Part shown: positions 33,495 to 43,124 of the stretch, piece after piece
How the letters are laid out: every line of letters begins with the position of its first letter
Position numbering within the stretch: the stretch's first letter is position 1
Source of the DNA: Romboutsia lituseburensis DSM 797
GTDB lineage: Bacteria > Bacillota > Clostridia > Peptostreptococcales > Peptostreptococcaceae
Assembly: GCF_900103615.1 (NCBI RefSeq)
Contig: NZ_FNGW01000006.1
Location: 62,001-126,000 of the forward strand
DNA length: 64,000 nucleotides
Direction: 5' to 3'
Made by a program: the position numbers and the translations under genes
Notes under the pieces: generated by a model
Databases searched by the model: none
What the model was told of the DNA's origin: nothing
Seen by the model: the letters and a program-made list of their open reading frames with translations, nothing else

Positions 33495-35414
33495 ATGGAT
33501 AAAAAAATGTTAACTATCGATTTAAATAGCCGTGTCTTGTTAGATAAGGCTGAAAAAGATGGCGTAGAGACAATGTATGACAGAAAACTTGGGTTCAAGT
33601 CTCAATGTGGATTTGGTCTTCAAGGTAACTGCTGTAGAATATGTGGAATGGGGCCATGTAGAATAAGTCCAAAAACTCCTAGAGGGTTATGTGGAGCAGA
33701 CGAGCATGTTATAGTAGGTAGAAACTTTGCAAGAATGGTTGCTGGAGGAACAGCAGCTCACTCTGACCATGCAAGGGATATAGCTCATACATTAGCACTA
33801 TCAAGTAGAGATGGTAACTATAAGATAAGAGACGAAGCAAAATTAATAGCATTAGCAAAGGATTGGGATGTAGAGACAGAAGACAGAGATATCTATGATA
33901 TAGCTCATGAAGTTGCAGATATAGCATTAATGGAGTTTGGTAAACCACATGGCGTATCAAGATTTTTAAAATATGCTCCTAAAAAGAGACAAGAAGTTTG
34001 GAAACAATACGCAATAGAACCTAGAGCTATAGATAGAGAAATAGCTACAATAATGCATTCAACTCATATAGGGTGTACGGCTGACATAGACAGTTTAATT
34101 CACTTATCATTAAGAACATCATTAGCTGATGGATGGTGTGGATCTATGATGGGAACACGTTTAAGTGATATCCTATTTGGAACTCCAACACCAAGAAGAA
34201 CAGAAGCTAACCTAGCTGTATTAGAGGAAAGCAAGGTAAATATATTACTACATGGACATGAGCCTTCATTATCAGAAATGATAGTTTTAGCAGCAGAAGA
34301 TCCAGAGTTATTAGAGTTAGCTAAAGAAGTAGGAGCTGACGGTATAAACTTAGCTGGTATGTGCTGTACAGGTAACGAGGTTACTATGAGACATGGTGTT
34401 AAAATCGCAGGAGATTTCCACCAACAAGAACTTGCTTTAGTAACTGGCGCTGTTGAAGCTATGATAGTTGATGTTCAATGTATATTCCCAGCATTAGCAA
34501 AAGTTGCTGATTGCTATCATACAAAATTCGTAACAACTTCTCCAAAAGCAAAAATAACAGGATCAACATATATAGAATTTACAGAAGAAAATGCATACGA
34601 AGATGCTAAGAAAATAGTAAAAGAAGCAGTATTAAACTTTAAAAATAGAAATAAAGAAAAAGTTCTTATACCAGAACTAAAATCAGCAGCTACAGTTGGA
34701 TTTAGTGTTGAAGCTGTAATCAACAAATTAGATAATGTTGTAAACTCTCAAATAGACCCTGCAGGAACAGTTAAGCCATTAGTAGACTGTTTAAAATCAG
34801 GAGTATTAAGAGGAGCAGCAGCAGTTGTTGGATGTAACAATGCTAAAGGTGTTTCAAATGAAGCTCATGTAACTATAATGAAAGAATTAATTAAAAATGA
34901 TATCATAGTTGTTTCTACAGGATGTGGAGCTCAAGCAGCAGCTAAATTTGGATTAATGGATGAAGATGCAGCTCAAAAATATGCTGGTAAAGGTTTAGCA
35001 ACAGTTTGTCAATTAGTTGGTATTCCACCAGTTTTACACATGGGATCTTGTGTTGATATAAGCCGTATATTAGAAACTGTTGCAGCAGTAGCTAATTATT
35101 TAGATATGGATATGTGTGATATACCAGCAGTTGGTATAGCTCCAGAATGGATGTCTGAAAAGGCAGTAGCTATAGGTTGCTATGTTGTTGCATCAGGTAT
35201 AGATACATACTTAGGTATAATGCCTCCAGTAACAGGATCATCAAGAGCAGTTGAAATACTATGTGGAGAGCTAGAGGAAAAAGTTGGGGCTAAATTTACA
35301 GTTAATGAAAACTGTCATGAATTAGCAGCTACTATAATAAGCGACATAGAGAAAAAACGTGTTCACTTTGAAAAATTAGTAGAAGAAAAAATGATGGCTA
35401 ATGCAGAAGCTTAG
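33495..35414 (+). CDS. cooS: Anaerobic carbon-monoxide dehydrogenase catalytic subunit
   Basis: The Ni-Fe CODH (639 aa; AcsA in acetogens) reduces CO2 to CO for acetyl-CoA synthase, or oxidises CO. Residues 38 and 46 (C38, C46) fit the intersubunit D-cluster. C47, C50, C55 and C66 in CCRICGMGPCRISPKTPRGL fit the B-cluster. C-cluster regions follow, such as LHGHEPSLSEM, GADGINLAGMCCTGNE, VQCIFPAL, VVGCNNAKG, STGCGAQAAAKF and HMGSCVDISRI. The AAAAGGGG RBS is clear. First gene of the operon, followed by its nickel-insertion ATPase. Confidence 0.96.
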   Translation: MDKKMLTIDLNSRVLLDKAEKDGVETMYDRKLGFKSQCGFGLQGNCCRICGMGPCRISPKTPRGLCGADEHVIVGRNFARMVAGGTAAHSDHARDIAHTLALSSRDGNYKIRDEAKLIALAKDWDVETEDRDIYDIAHEVADIALMEFGKPHGVSRFLKYAPKKRQEVWKQYAIEPRAIDREIATIMHSTHIGCTADIDSLIHLSLRTSLADGWCGSMMGTRLSDILFGTPTPRRTEANLAVLEESKVNILLHGHEPSLSEMIVLAAEDPELLELAKEVGADGINLAGMCCTGNEVTMRHGVKIAGDFHQQELALVTGAVEAMIVDVQCIFPALAKVADCYHTKFVTTSPKAKITGSTYIEFTEENAYEDAKKIVKEAVLNFKNRNKEKVLIPELKSAATVGFSVEAVINKLDNVVNSQIDPAGTVKPLVDCLKSGVLRGAAAVVGCNNAKGVSNEAHVTIMKELIKNDIIVVSTGCGAQAAAKFGLMDEDAAQKYAGKGLATVCQLVGIPPVLHMGSCVDISRILETVAAVANYLDMDMCDIPAVGIAPEWMSEKAVAIGCYVVASGIDTYLGIMPPVTGSSRAVEILCGELEEKVGAKFTVNENCHELAATIISDIEKKRVHFEKLVEEKMMANAEA

Positions 35415-35434
35415 AAATTAAATAGAAATTAAGT

Positions 35435-35503
35435 AAACTATGCATACTACTTTGAAAAGTTAGTATTGAACAAAATGAGTTCCAGAAGAACTAACTATAG
35501 TTT
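35435..35503 (+). other. Three-way-junction RNA element between cooS and cooC
   Basis: AAACTAT (35435-35441) pairs with ATAGTTT (35497-35503), enclosing two arms: ATACTA/TAGTAT (35444-35449 with 35461-35466) and AGTTC-cagaa-GAACT (35478-35492). TTTTATTTG follows. It could be a weak attenuator or processing site that lowers cooC relative to cooS. Confidence 0.45.
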
Positions 35504-35640
35504 TATTTGCGTATAAAAAAACAAAAATTTAACAGTTTAAAGTAGAATGCTCAAATATAAACAAAAAAGATAAAAAAATAAGGCAAAACATAAAAATAAT
35601 CAACTTTAATACGGTTGAAGATGACAAAAGGTGGTATAAT

Positions 35641-36420
35641 ATGAAAATAGCAATAACTGGTAAAGGCGGAGTAGGTAAAACGACTTTTTCTTCAATGTTA
35701 TCTAGAATGTTTGCTGAAGACGGGTATAGAGTTGTTGCTGTAGACGCCGATCCTGATGCAAATTTAGCTTTAGCACTAGGTTTCCCTAGAGAGGTATATG
35801 ATTCAATAGTTCCCATATCAGAAATGAAAAAATTAGTATCTGATAGAACTGCTGCATCAGTAGGATCATTTGGAAAAATGTTCAAAATGAATCCAAAAGT
35901 AGATGATATTCCAGAAAATTATTGTAAAGAATATAATGGTGTCAGATTACTAACTTTAGGAACAGTAGATTCAGGTGGATCTGGATGTGTTTGTCCAGAA
36001 CACGTATTATTAAAAAGATTATGCTCTCATCTAATACTACAAAATAAAGATGTAGTTGTTATGGATATGGAAGCAGGAATTGAACACTTAGGTAGAGGAA
36101 CTGCTTCAGGTGTAGATGCATTTATAGTAGTTGTTGAACCAGGTGAAAGAAGTCTACAAACTTATAGAAAAGTTAAAAAGCTAGGGAATGATATAGGTGT
36201 CAAAAAAGTATTTGTTGTAGGTAATAAAATTAGAAATAAAGAGGATGAAGAATTTATAATCTCTAATCTAGAAGATGGAGAAGCATTAGGTTTTATTTAT
36301 TATAACCATGATGTTATAAATTCAGACAGAGCGAACCAATCTCCATATGACACAAGTGAAGAAACAAGAGGTCAAGTTAAAGCAATTCAGCAAAAATTAA
36401 TGCAGTTGCAAAACTTGTAA
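35641..36420 (+). CDS. cooC: CooC-type nickel-insertion ATPase for CODH
   Basis: A 259-residue MinD-like dimeric ATPase. The deviant Walker A GKGGVGKTTFSS opens the protein; VDADPDANLALALG and MDMEAGIEHLGRG are the Walker A-prime and B elements. A CVCPE (CxC) motif near residue 120 matches the CooC dimer metal site. It loads nickel into the CODH C-cluster at the expense of ATP. It lies 226 bp after cooS, with a structured RNA element in between. A paralogue occurs later in the same operon. Confidence 0.93.
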   Translation: MKIAITGKGGVGKTTFSSMLSRMFAEDGYRVVAVDADPDANLALALGFPREVYDSIVPISEMKKLVSDRTAASVGSFGKMFKMNPKVDDIPENYCKEYNGVRLLTLGTVDSGGSGCVCPEHVLLKRLCSHLILQNKDVVVMDMEAGIEHLGRGTASGVDAFIVVVEPGERSLQTYRKVKKLGNDIGVKKVFVVGNKIRNKEDEEFIISNLEDGEALGFIYYNHDVINSDRANQSPYDTSEETRGQVKAIQQKLMQLQNL

Positions 36421-36432
36421 TTAAAAGTTAAT

Positions 36433-36466
36433 AAGCTGGCCATCAACTAACCTTGATGGTTGGCTT
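36433..36466 (+). other. Intra-operonic hairpin cooC/fhs
   Basis: AAGCTGGCCATCAA pairs with TTGATGGTTGGCTT (14 bp including G-U pairs) around a CTAACC loop. No T tract follows, so it is unlikely to terminate efficiently. Confidence 0.6.
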
Positions 36467-36568
36467 AATAAACACTATTACATATCAAGTATTTCCAAAA
36501 ATATAATAGATATACGTAGTGTCATATAAATTTATTTAAATATTTAATTTTTAGGAGGAGATTCAAGT

Positions 36569-38245
36569 ATGGGATTCAAATCTGATATAGAAATAGCACA
36601 AGAGGCTCAACCTCAAGATATAAGAGAGATAGCTAAAAAGCTAGGTTTAGGGGAAGATGACATAGAATTATATGGAAAATATAAAGCTAAAGTTGATTAT
36701 AACCTATTAAAAAGAAATAATGGTGGTAAAAAAGCTAAGTTAATATTAACTACAGCAATAAACCCAACTCCAGCAGGAGAAGGAAAAACTACTACTACTA
36801 TAGGTGTAGCTGATGGATTATCTAAATTAGGAGAAAATGTATTAGTTGCACTAAGAGAGCCTTCTTTAGGACCTGTATTTGGTGTTAAAGGTGGAGCAGC
36901 TGGTGGAGGATATGCACAAGTTGTTCCTATGGAAGATATAAACTTACACTTTACAGGAGATTTCCATGCTATAGGAGCTGCTAATAACTTATTAGCTGCT
37001 ATGCTTGATAACCATATACACCAAGGAAATACATTAGGAATAGATTCTAGAACTATAACTTGGAGAAGATGCGTTGATATGAACGATAGACAACTAAGAA
37101 ATGTTGTGGATGGTTTAGGCGCAAGAGCAGATGGTGTAGTTAGAGAAGATGGATTTGATATAACAGTTGCATCAGAAGTAATGGCTGCTTTCTGTTTAGC
37201 AAGTGATATAACTGATTTAAAAGCTAGATTAGGAAGAATAATAGTTGGATACAACTTCCAAGGAGAACCTGTAACTGCAGAACAATTAAAGGCTAATGGA
37301 GCTATGGCAGCATTATTAAAAGATGCTTTAAAACCAAACTTAGTTCAAACATTAGAAGGAACACCAGCATTTGTTCATGGTGGACCATTTGCAAATATAG
37401 CTCATGGTTGTAACTCAGTTATAGCTACAAGAATGGCAATGCATTTTGCTGACTATGTAGTAACAGAAGGTGGATTTGGTGCAGACCTTGGTGCTGAAAA
37501 ATTCCTAGATATAAAATGTAGAATGGCAGACTTAAAGCCAGATGCTGTTATAATAGTTGCTACTGTAAGAGCATTAAAATACAATGGTGGAGTACCAAAA
37601 GATCAATTAAACAATGAAAACTTAGAAGCTTTAGAAGCTGGACTTCCAAACTTATTAAAGCATGTTGAAAATATAACTCAAGTATATAAATTACCAGCAG
37701 TAGTTGCTATAAATGAATTCCCAACTGATACTGAAGCAGAAGTTAACTTAGTAAGACAAAAATGTCAAGAACTAGGTGTTAATGTTGCATTATCTCAAGT
37801 TTGGGCAAAAGGTGGAGAAGGTGGAATTGAAGTAGCTAAAGAAATCGTAAGATTAACTAGCCAACCAAATGAATTCCAATTCTGTTACGAAGATGATTTA
37901 ACTATAGCAGAAAAAATAAATGCTATAGCTACTAAGATATACGGAGCTGATGGCGTAGACTTTACTCCACAAGCTAAAAAAGAATTAGATAGATTAGAAG
38001 GTTTAGGATTTGGAAATATGCCAATATGTATGGCTAAAACTCAATATTCTTTAACTGATGATCAAACTAAATTAGGAAGACCAACAGGATTTAGAATAAC
38101 AGTAAGACAATTAACTGTTTCAGCTGGTGCTGGATTTATAGTTGCTCTTACTGGAGAAATAATGAAGATGCCAGGACTTCCAAAAGTTCCAGCAGCTGAA
38201 AAAATAGATGTAGATGAAAATGGAGTAATTTCAGGATTATTCTAA
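36569..38245 (+). CDS. fhs: Formate--tetrahydrofolate ligase
   Basis: The 558-residue enzyme makes 10-formyl-THF from formate, THF and ATP, the first THF step of the methyl branch. The P-loop [20 protein letters not shown] is near residue 65. Also visible are [45 protein letters not shown] and [15 protein letters not shown], all highly conserved in Fhs. Length is standard. TTAGGAGG precedes ATG. It is flanked by hairpins at both ends, so its mRNA may be processed out of the operon. Confidence 0.97.
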   Translation: MGFKSDIEIAQEAQPQDIREIAKKLGLGEDDIELYGKYKAKVDYNLLKRNNGGKKAKLILTTAINPTPAGEGKTTTTIGVADGLSKLGENVLVALREPSLGPVFGVKGGAAGGGYAQVVPMEDINLHFTGDFHAIGAANNLLAAMLDNHIHQGNTLGIDSRTITWRRCVDMNDRQLRNVVDGLGARADGVVREDGFDITVASEVMAAFCLASDITDLKARLGRIIVGYNFQGEPVTAEQLKANGAMAALLKDALKPNLVQTLEGTPAFVHGGPFANIAHGCNSVIATRMAMHFADYVVTEGGFGADLGAEKFLDIKCRMADLKPDAVIIVATVRALKYNGGVPKDQLNNENLEALEAGLPNLLKHVENITQVYKLPAVVAINEFPTDTEAEVNLVRQKCQELGVNVALSQVWAKGGEGGIEVAKEIVRLTSQPNEFQFCYEDDLTIAEKINAIATKIYGADGVDFTPQAKKELDRLEGLGFGNMPICMAKTQYSLTDDQTKLGRPTGFRITVRQLTVSAGAGFIVALTGEIMKMPGLPKVPAAEKIDVDENGVISGLF

Positions 38246-38262
38246 TAAATAAATTAAAAAAT

Positions 38263-38292
38263 AGTAGAGTGTAGATATTTCTACACCCTACT
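38263..38292 (+). other. Intra-operonic hairpin fhs/fchA
   Basis: AGTAGAGTGTAGA pairs with TCTACACCCTACT around TATT (12 of 13 pairs). No T tract follows (GTATACATAA), so processing or stability is more likely than termination. Confidence 0.65.
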
Positions 38293-38337
38293 GTATACAT
38301 AATATAATACCTTCAGATTATCCAAGGGGGAAAAATA

Positions 38338-38970
38338 ATGAAGATATCTCAAAAAACTTGTGTTGAGTTTGTAGAAGTATTAGCTTCAAAAGCAGCAGTG
38401 CCTGGTGGCGGTGGAGCAGCAGCTCTAGTTGGATCTATAGGTATGGCTTTAGGCAGTATGGTATGCAACTTAACTATAGGAAAGAAAAAATACGCTGAAT
38501 ATGAAGAAAGCGTAAAAGAAATACTTGCTAAGGCAGGAAAAATAGAAGAAAAACTATTAAATATGATAGATGAAGATGCAGAAAATTTCCTACCTCTTTC
38601 AAAAGCTTATGGTCTTCCAACATCAACAGAGGAAGAAAAGAAGATAAAAGAAGAAACTATGGAAAGTGCATTAAAGGTAGCTTGTGAAGTACCTATAAAC
38701 ATAGTAAGAGTTTGCTATGATGCAATAAAGCTACATGAGGACTTAGTAGATAAAGGTTCGAAATTAGCTATAAGTGATGTAGGTGTTGGAGTTCAATGTT
38801 TAAGAGCTGCTATACTTAGCGGACAATTAAATGTTGTTATCAATATAAATTCTATAAAAGATCAAGAATATGTTAATAAAGTAAAAACAGAGGTAGACAG
38901 TCTAGTAGAAGAAGGCGTTAAAATCTGTGATGAAGTTTATGCTAAAGTTGAAAAAGCTTTAGGTAAGTAA
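38338..38970 (+). CDS. fchA: Methenyl-THF cyclohydrolase / formimidoyl-THF cyclodeaminase family
   Basis: A 210-residue protein of the FTCD cyclodeaminase fold (FVEVLASKAAVPGGGGAAALVGSIGMALGSMVCNLT, quoted in part; the glycine run near residues 23-28 is the folate-binding signature). In acetogens FchA interconverts 10-formyl-THF and 5,10-methenyl-THF. Its place between fhs and folD supports this rather than histidine degradation. AAGGGGG precedes ATG. FolD is bifunctional, so the cyclohydrolase step may be covered twice. Confidence 0.9.
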   Translation: MKISQKTCVEFVEVLASKAAVPGGGGAAALVGSIGMALGSMVCNLTIGKKKYAEYEESVKEILAKAGKIEEKLLNMIDEDAENFLPLSKAYGLPTSTEEEKKIKEETMESALKVACEVPINIVRVCYDAIKLHEDLVDKGSKLAISDVGVGVQCLRAAILSGQLNVVININSIKDQEYVNKVKTEVDSLVEEGVKICDEVYAKVEKALGK

Positions 38971-39064
38971 TATTTTATTAAATTATATTAACGAAGAAAA
39001 CAAATACCTTTTAGGTATATATTATATAAATTTTTATAAATAATTTTTAGGGGGCGTTGAAACA

Positions 39065-39937
39065 ATGGAAATAACTGCAACTAAAGGACAAATAATAAAA
39101 GGAAAACCAGTAGCAGATCAAATAAGCGAAACTTTAATAAAAGAAGTTAATGAATTAGTTAAAGAGGGTATAAATCCTAAGTTAGCTATATTAAGAGTTG
39201 GAGCAAATGGAAGCGACTTAGCTTATGAAAGAGGAGCATTAAAGAGATGCGAAAGTACAGGAATACAAACACAAGTTGTAGAATTACCAGAAGATGTAAC
39301 TCAAGAAGAGTATGTTAAAACATTAAAAGGATTAAACGAAGATACTAATATTAATGGTATATTATGCTTTAGACCTCTTCCAAAGCAATTAGACGAAGAA
39401 GCTATAAAATATATAATAGCACCAGAAAAAGACGTAGATAGTTTCAGCCCAATAAACTCTGCTAAGGTTATGGAAGGTGATAAAACAGGATTCCCTCCAT
39501 GCACACCAACTGCAGTAGTTGAAATATTAAAACACTATAATGTAGCATTAAGTGGATCTAAAGTAGCTGTACTTGGAAGAAGTATGGTAGTTGGAAAACC
39601 AGCAGCTATGCTTTTATTAAATGAAAATGCTACAGTAACTATATGTCACTCTAGAACTAAAGATTTAGCTAAGGTAACATCTGAAGCTGATGTTTTAGTA
39701 GCGGCAGTAGGTAGAGCTAAAATGGTTAAAGAAGACTTCGTAAAAGAAGGAGCAGTTGTTATAGATGTTGGTATAAATGTAGATGAAGAAGGTAAATTAT
39801 GCGGAGACGTTGATACTGATGCAGTACTTGATAAAGTATCTATGATAACTCCAGTTCCTGCAGGAGTAGGTTCTGTAACTACATCTATACTTGCTAAACA
39901 TGTAGTTAAAGCTTGTAAGTTACAAAACAACAAATAA
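39065..39937 (+). CDS. folD: Methylene-THF dehydrogenase/methenyl-THF cyclohydrolase
   Basis: A 290-residue bifunctional folate enzyme linking 10-formyl-THF and methylene-THF with NAD(P)H. The N-terminal catalytic domain shows LAILRVGANGSDLAYERG, where the usual active-site YxxxK appears as YERGALK. GILCFRPLPKQLDE and KDVDSFSPIN follow. The Rossmann part has VLGRSMVVGKPAAMLLL, VGRAKMVKEDFVKEGAVVID and MITPVPAGVGSVTTSIL. Normal length. RBS TTAGGGGGCG. It feeds methylene-THF to the MetVF reductase encoded next. Confidence 0.95.
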   Translation: MEITATKGQIIKGKPVADQISETLIKEVNELVKEGINPKLAILRVGANGSDLAYERGALKRCESTGIQTQVVELPEDVTQEEYVKTLKGLNEDTNINGILCFRPLPKQLDEEAIKYIIAPEKDVDSFSPINSAKVMEGDKTGFPPCTPTAVVEILKHYNVALSGSKVAVLGRSMVVGKPAAMLLLNENATVTICHSRTKDLAKVTSEADVLVAAVGRAKMVKEDFVKEGAVVIDVGINVDEEGKLCGDVDTDAVLDKVSMITPVPAGVGSVTTSILAKHVVKACKLQNNK

Positions 39938-39964
39938 GAGATAAAGTTTTAGGGGGGAATAGGG

Positions 39965-40642
39965 ATGATAATTTCTGAAAATAAACCAATGCAAGAAATC
40001 TTAGGATTTTTAAAAGATGCTGAGAAAGTTGTTTTAGTTGGTTGTAATCAATGTGCTGCTACTTGTAAGAGTGGTGGAGAAGAAGAAGTTCTTAAAATGA
40101 AAGAAGCTTTAGAAGCAGAAGGCAAAACTGTTTTAGGATATACATTATTAGATCCAGCCTGTAATCTTTTAAAATCTAAAAAAGACTTAAAAGTTTTAAA
40201 AGAAGAATTAAAAGAAGCAGATGCTCTTTTATCTTTAGCTTGTGGAGATGGAACACAAACAATAGTTAAAAATGTAAAAAAATTACCAGTTTATCCAGCT
40301 AACAACACTATGTTTATCGGGGAAACAAAGAGAGTTGGAGAATTTGAAGAGTCTTGTAAGGCTTGTGGAGAATGTGAGCTTGGATGGACAGGAGGAATAT
40401 GTCCAGTAACTATGTGTGCTAAAGGATTAATAAATGGTGCATGTGGTGGAGCTAAAAATGGTAAGTGTGAAATAAGCCCAGAAAATGACTGTGCATGGAT
40501 AATGATATATGAAAGATTAAAAGACATAGATCAATTAGAAAACATGATAGAAATAAGACCTATGAAGGATTATTCTAAACAAAATAATCCAAGACATTTA
40601 AATACAAAGAAAAAAGAAGAAGAAGCTACAGCACAAGCTTAA
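39965..40642 (+). CDS. metV: Methylene-THF reductase zinc/Fe-S subunit (MetV)
   Basis: A 225-residue cysteine-rich protein that pairs with MetF in acetogen methylene-THF reductase. Cysteines group as VLVGCNQCAATCKSG (N-terminal), SLACGDG, and CKACGECELGWTGGICPVTMC plus GACGGAKNGKC. The fold resembles the methylene-THF reductase C-terminal family and could carry Fe-S or zinc for electron entry to MetF's FAD. It overlaps functionally with metF, whose start is 31 bp downstream. RBS AGGGGGG. Confidence 0.9.
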   Translation: MIISENKPMQEILGFLKDAEKVVLVGCNQCAATCKSGGEEEVLKMKEALEAEGKTVLGYTLLDPACNLLKSKKDLKVLKEELKEADALLSLACGDGTQTIVKNVKKLPVYPANNTMFIGETKRVGEFEESCKACGECELGWTGGICPVTMCAKGLINGACGGAKNGKCEISPENDCAWIMIYERLKDIDQLENMIEIRPMKDYSKQNNPRHLNTKKKEEEATAQA

Positions 40643-40673
40643 GCTTATAAAAGGTTAAAAGGGGGATTTTTTA

Positions 40674-41555
40674 ATGAGCTTATTAAGAGAAACACTAGAA
40701 AGCGGAAAATTTGCAGTAACTACTGAAATGGCACCTCCAAAGGGAACTGACTTATCTCACTTAATAGAGTGTGCAAAACCATTAGTAGGGAGAGTTCATG
40801 CAGCAAACGTAACAGACTTCCAATCTGCAGTAATGAGAACAACTTCACTTGCTACTTGCAAGTTATTAAAAGATGTAGGATTAGAACCAGTTATACAAAT
40901 GACTGGAAGAGATAGAAATAGAATAGCAATACAAGGTGAAATGTTATCTGCTGGTGTATTTGGAATAAATAATATGCTAGCTTTAACAGGAGACCATACA
41001 GTAGTTGGTGACCATCCACAAGCTAAAGGAGTATTTGACTTAGATGTTGTTGGTATACTTCAAACTGCTGAAACATTAATGAAAGGGACTGACTTAGTTG
41101 GAAATCAATTAAAAGGTTCTCCAGAGTTTTACTTAGGAGCATCAGTAACTCCAGAGTATGCTCCAATAGAAGTACAATTATTAAAAATGAGAAAAAAAAT
41201 AGCGGCTGGTGCTAAATTCTTCCAAACTCAAGCTGTTTATGATATAGAACACATGAGAGAATTTAGAAAATTAACTAAAGATATGGACTGTAAGATACTA
41301 GCTGGTATAGTACCTTTAAAATCTCCAGGAATGGCTAAATTCATGACTGCAAATGTTCCAGGAATATTTGTTCCAGATGATCAAATAGAAAGACTTAGAG
41401 CTGCAGGAAAAGAAAATTGGGTATCAGAAGGTATAAAAATGGCTGGAGAATTTATCAGACAATTAATAGATGAAGACTTATGTGATGGAGTTCACATAAT
41501 GGCAATAGGGGCTGAAGAAAATGTTCCTGCTATATTAGATGCAGCAGGGTTATAA
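40674..41555 (+). CDS. metF: Methylene-tetrahydrofolate reductase
   Basis: A 293-residue TIM-barrel flavoprotein reducing 5,10-methylene-THF to methyl-THF, the methyl donor for the corrinoid protein. Visible are FAVTTEMAPPKGTD at the first strand, VIQMTGRDRNRIAIQGEML, NMLALTGDH and AAGAKFFQTQAVYDIE, typical of MetF (FAD and folate contacts). RBS AAAAGGGGG. It works with MetV encoded just upstream. A long perfect hairpin separates it from lpd. Confidence 0.95.
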   Translation: MSLLRETLESGKFAVTTEMAPPKGTDLSHLIECAKPLVGRVHAANVTDFQSAVMRTTSLATCKLLKDVGLEPVIQMTGRDRNRIAIQGEMLSAGVFGINNMLALTGDHTVVGDHPQAKGVFDLDVVGILQTAETLMKGTDLVGNQLKGSPEFYLGASVTPEYAPIEVQLLKMRKKIAAGAKFFQTQAVYDIEHMREFRKLTKDMDCKILAGIVPLKSPGMAKFMTANVPGIFVPDDQIERLRAAGKENWVSEGIKMAGEFIRQLIDEDLCDGVHIMAIGAEENVPAILDAAGL

Positions 41556-41586
41556 AATATAAATTAAAATACAATTTAGACTTTAA

Positions 41587-41626
41587 TATCCTATTACTTA
41601 GATTAAGAAATCTAAGTAATAGGATA
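41587..41626 (+). other. Intra-operonic perfect 18-bp hairpin metF/lpd
   Basis: TATCCTATTACTTAGATT (41587-41604), loop AAGA, and AATCTAAGTAATAGGATA (41609-41626) pair without mismatch. The following GATATAGATTTTAT is not a proper U tract. A processing or 3'-end-protection element splitting methyl-branch from carbonyl-branch genes is plausible. Confidence 0.7.
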
Positions 41627-41664
41627 GATATAGATTTTATTACATACAAATGGGGGAAAAACAT

Positions 41665-43062
41665 ATGAAAATAGCAGTTATCGGGGGCGGACCAGGTGGA
41701 TACGTTGCAGCAATAAAAGCTGCCATGCTTGGTGCAGAAGTGACAGTTGTAGAAAAAAGAAGAGTAGGAGGAACTTGCTTAAATGTAGGTTGTATACCAA
41801 CTAAAGCATTATTAGCATCTTCTTCAATGTTAATGAATATAAACGAAGCTAAAGACTTTGGAATAGATATAGAAGGCGAAGTTAAACCTAATTTTAAAGC
41901 TATAATGAATAGAAAAGATAAGATAGTTAGTCAGTTAATAGGTGGAATAGAATTTTTATTTGAAAAAAGAGGCGTAAAATTAGTTAATGGATTCGGAAAA
42001 TTAGTAGATAAAAATACTATAGAAGTAACTAAAGAAGATGGGACAAAAGAAATCATAAATGCTGATAAAATAATATTAGCTAATGGATCTGTTCCTGTAG
42101 TGCTTCCTATGTTCCCATATGATAAAAAAAGAATAATAACTAGTGATGAAGTACTAGGATTAGAAGAATTACCTAAGTCTATGCTTATAATTGGTGGCGG
42201 AGTTATAGGGTGTGAAATTGGTCAATTTTTAAGAACTGTAGGAACTGAAGTGACTATAGTTAATAGAGGAGATCAAATATTAGCTTTTGAAGACAAAGAT
42301 GTTGCAAAACAGTTGCATAGACAGTTCAAAAAGGATAAAATTAAAGTGTTAACAGATAGTGGAATAGAGAAATGTGAAGTAGTAGGAGACGAAGTAGTAA
42401 CTACACTTTCAAATGGAAAAGAGATAAAAACACAGTATGTATTACTGGCAATAGGTAGAAAGCCAAATCTTGAAGGTTCTGGGGTAGAAGAAATAGGTAT
42501 AGAACTTAATAGAGGTAAAATTGTAGTAGATAAAAACTTACAAACTAATGTAGAAGGTATATATGCAATAGGAGATTTAATAGATACTCCATTCTTAGCA
42601 CATGTTGCTTCTAAAGAAGGTATAGTAGCTGTAGAAAACGCTTTTGGTAAAAATAAAGTTGTTGATTACACTGCAGTACCAAGATGTGTATATACAGAAC
42701 CAGAAGTAGCAGCAGTTGGAAAAACTGAAAAGCAATTAGAAGCTGAAGGTTTAGAATACAACGTAGGTAAGTTTGAATTTAGAGGATTAGGTAAAGCTCA
42801 AGCTATAGGTCACTTCCAAGGATTTATAAAAGTGCTTGCTGATAGTGAAGATAAGATAGTTGGAGCATCTATTGTAGGCCCTCATGCTACAGACCTATTA
42901 ACAGAATTATCCCTTGCAATACATTTAGGATTAACAGTAGAGCAAGTAGGAGACGTAATACATGCTCATCCAACATTATCTGAAGGTTTAATGGAAGCTC
43001 TACATGATGTACATGGGGAATGTATACATGCCGCTCCAAAAGTAGCAAAGGCTAAAGCATAA
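41665..43062 (+). CDS. lpdA: Dihydrolipoyl dehydrogenase
   Basis: A 465-residue flavoprotein that reoxidises dihydrolipoyl groups with NAD+. FAD motif IAVIGGGPGGYVAAIKAA, redox disulfide GGTCLNVGCIPTKALL, NAD-binding IIGGGVIGCEIGQFL, FAD motif IYAIGDLIDTPFLAHVA and the catalytic HAHPTLSEGLMEAL are all present. The frame opens at ATG 41650, but GGGGGA sits between that ATG and ATG 41665, so the latter is the start. With gcvH, and no gcvP/gcvT or E2 here, it supplies lipoyl redox chemistry to the Wood-Ljungdahl/glycine pathway. Confidence 0.95.
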   Translation: MKIAVIGGGPGGYVAAIKAAMLGAEVTVVEKRRVGGTCLNVGCIPTKALLASSSMLMNINEAKDFGIDIEGEVKPNFKAIMNRKDKIVSQLIGGIEFLFEKRGVKLVNGFGKLVDKNTIEVTKEDGTKEIINADKIILANGSVPVVLPMFPYDKKRIITSDEVLGLEELPKSMLIIGGGVIGCEIGQFLRTVGTEVTIVNRGDQILAFEDKDVAKQLHRQFKKDKIKVLTDSGIEKCEVVGDEVVTTLSNGKEIKTQYVLLAIGRKPNLEGSGVEEIGIELNRGKIVVDKNLQTNVEGIYAIGDLIDTPFLAHVASKEGIVAVENAFGKNKVVDYTAVPRCVYTEPEVAAVGKTEKQLEAEGLEYNVGKFEFRGLGKAQAIGHFQGFIKVLADSEDKIVGASIVGPHATDLLTELSLAIHLGLTVEQVGDVIHAHPTLSEGLMEALHDVHGECIHAAPKVAKAKA

Positions 43063-43124
43063 GAAAAAAGATCAGAGTAAGTTTAAAAGCTCTGTCTTGA
43101 CAAACAAAGGGGGAAATCTTAGAT

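Noticed and set aside
36697-37254. Long minus-strand ORF inside fhs
   Set aside because: Antisense to a conserved enzyme core; no RBS or promoter.
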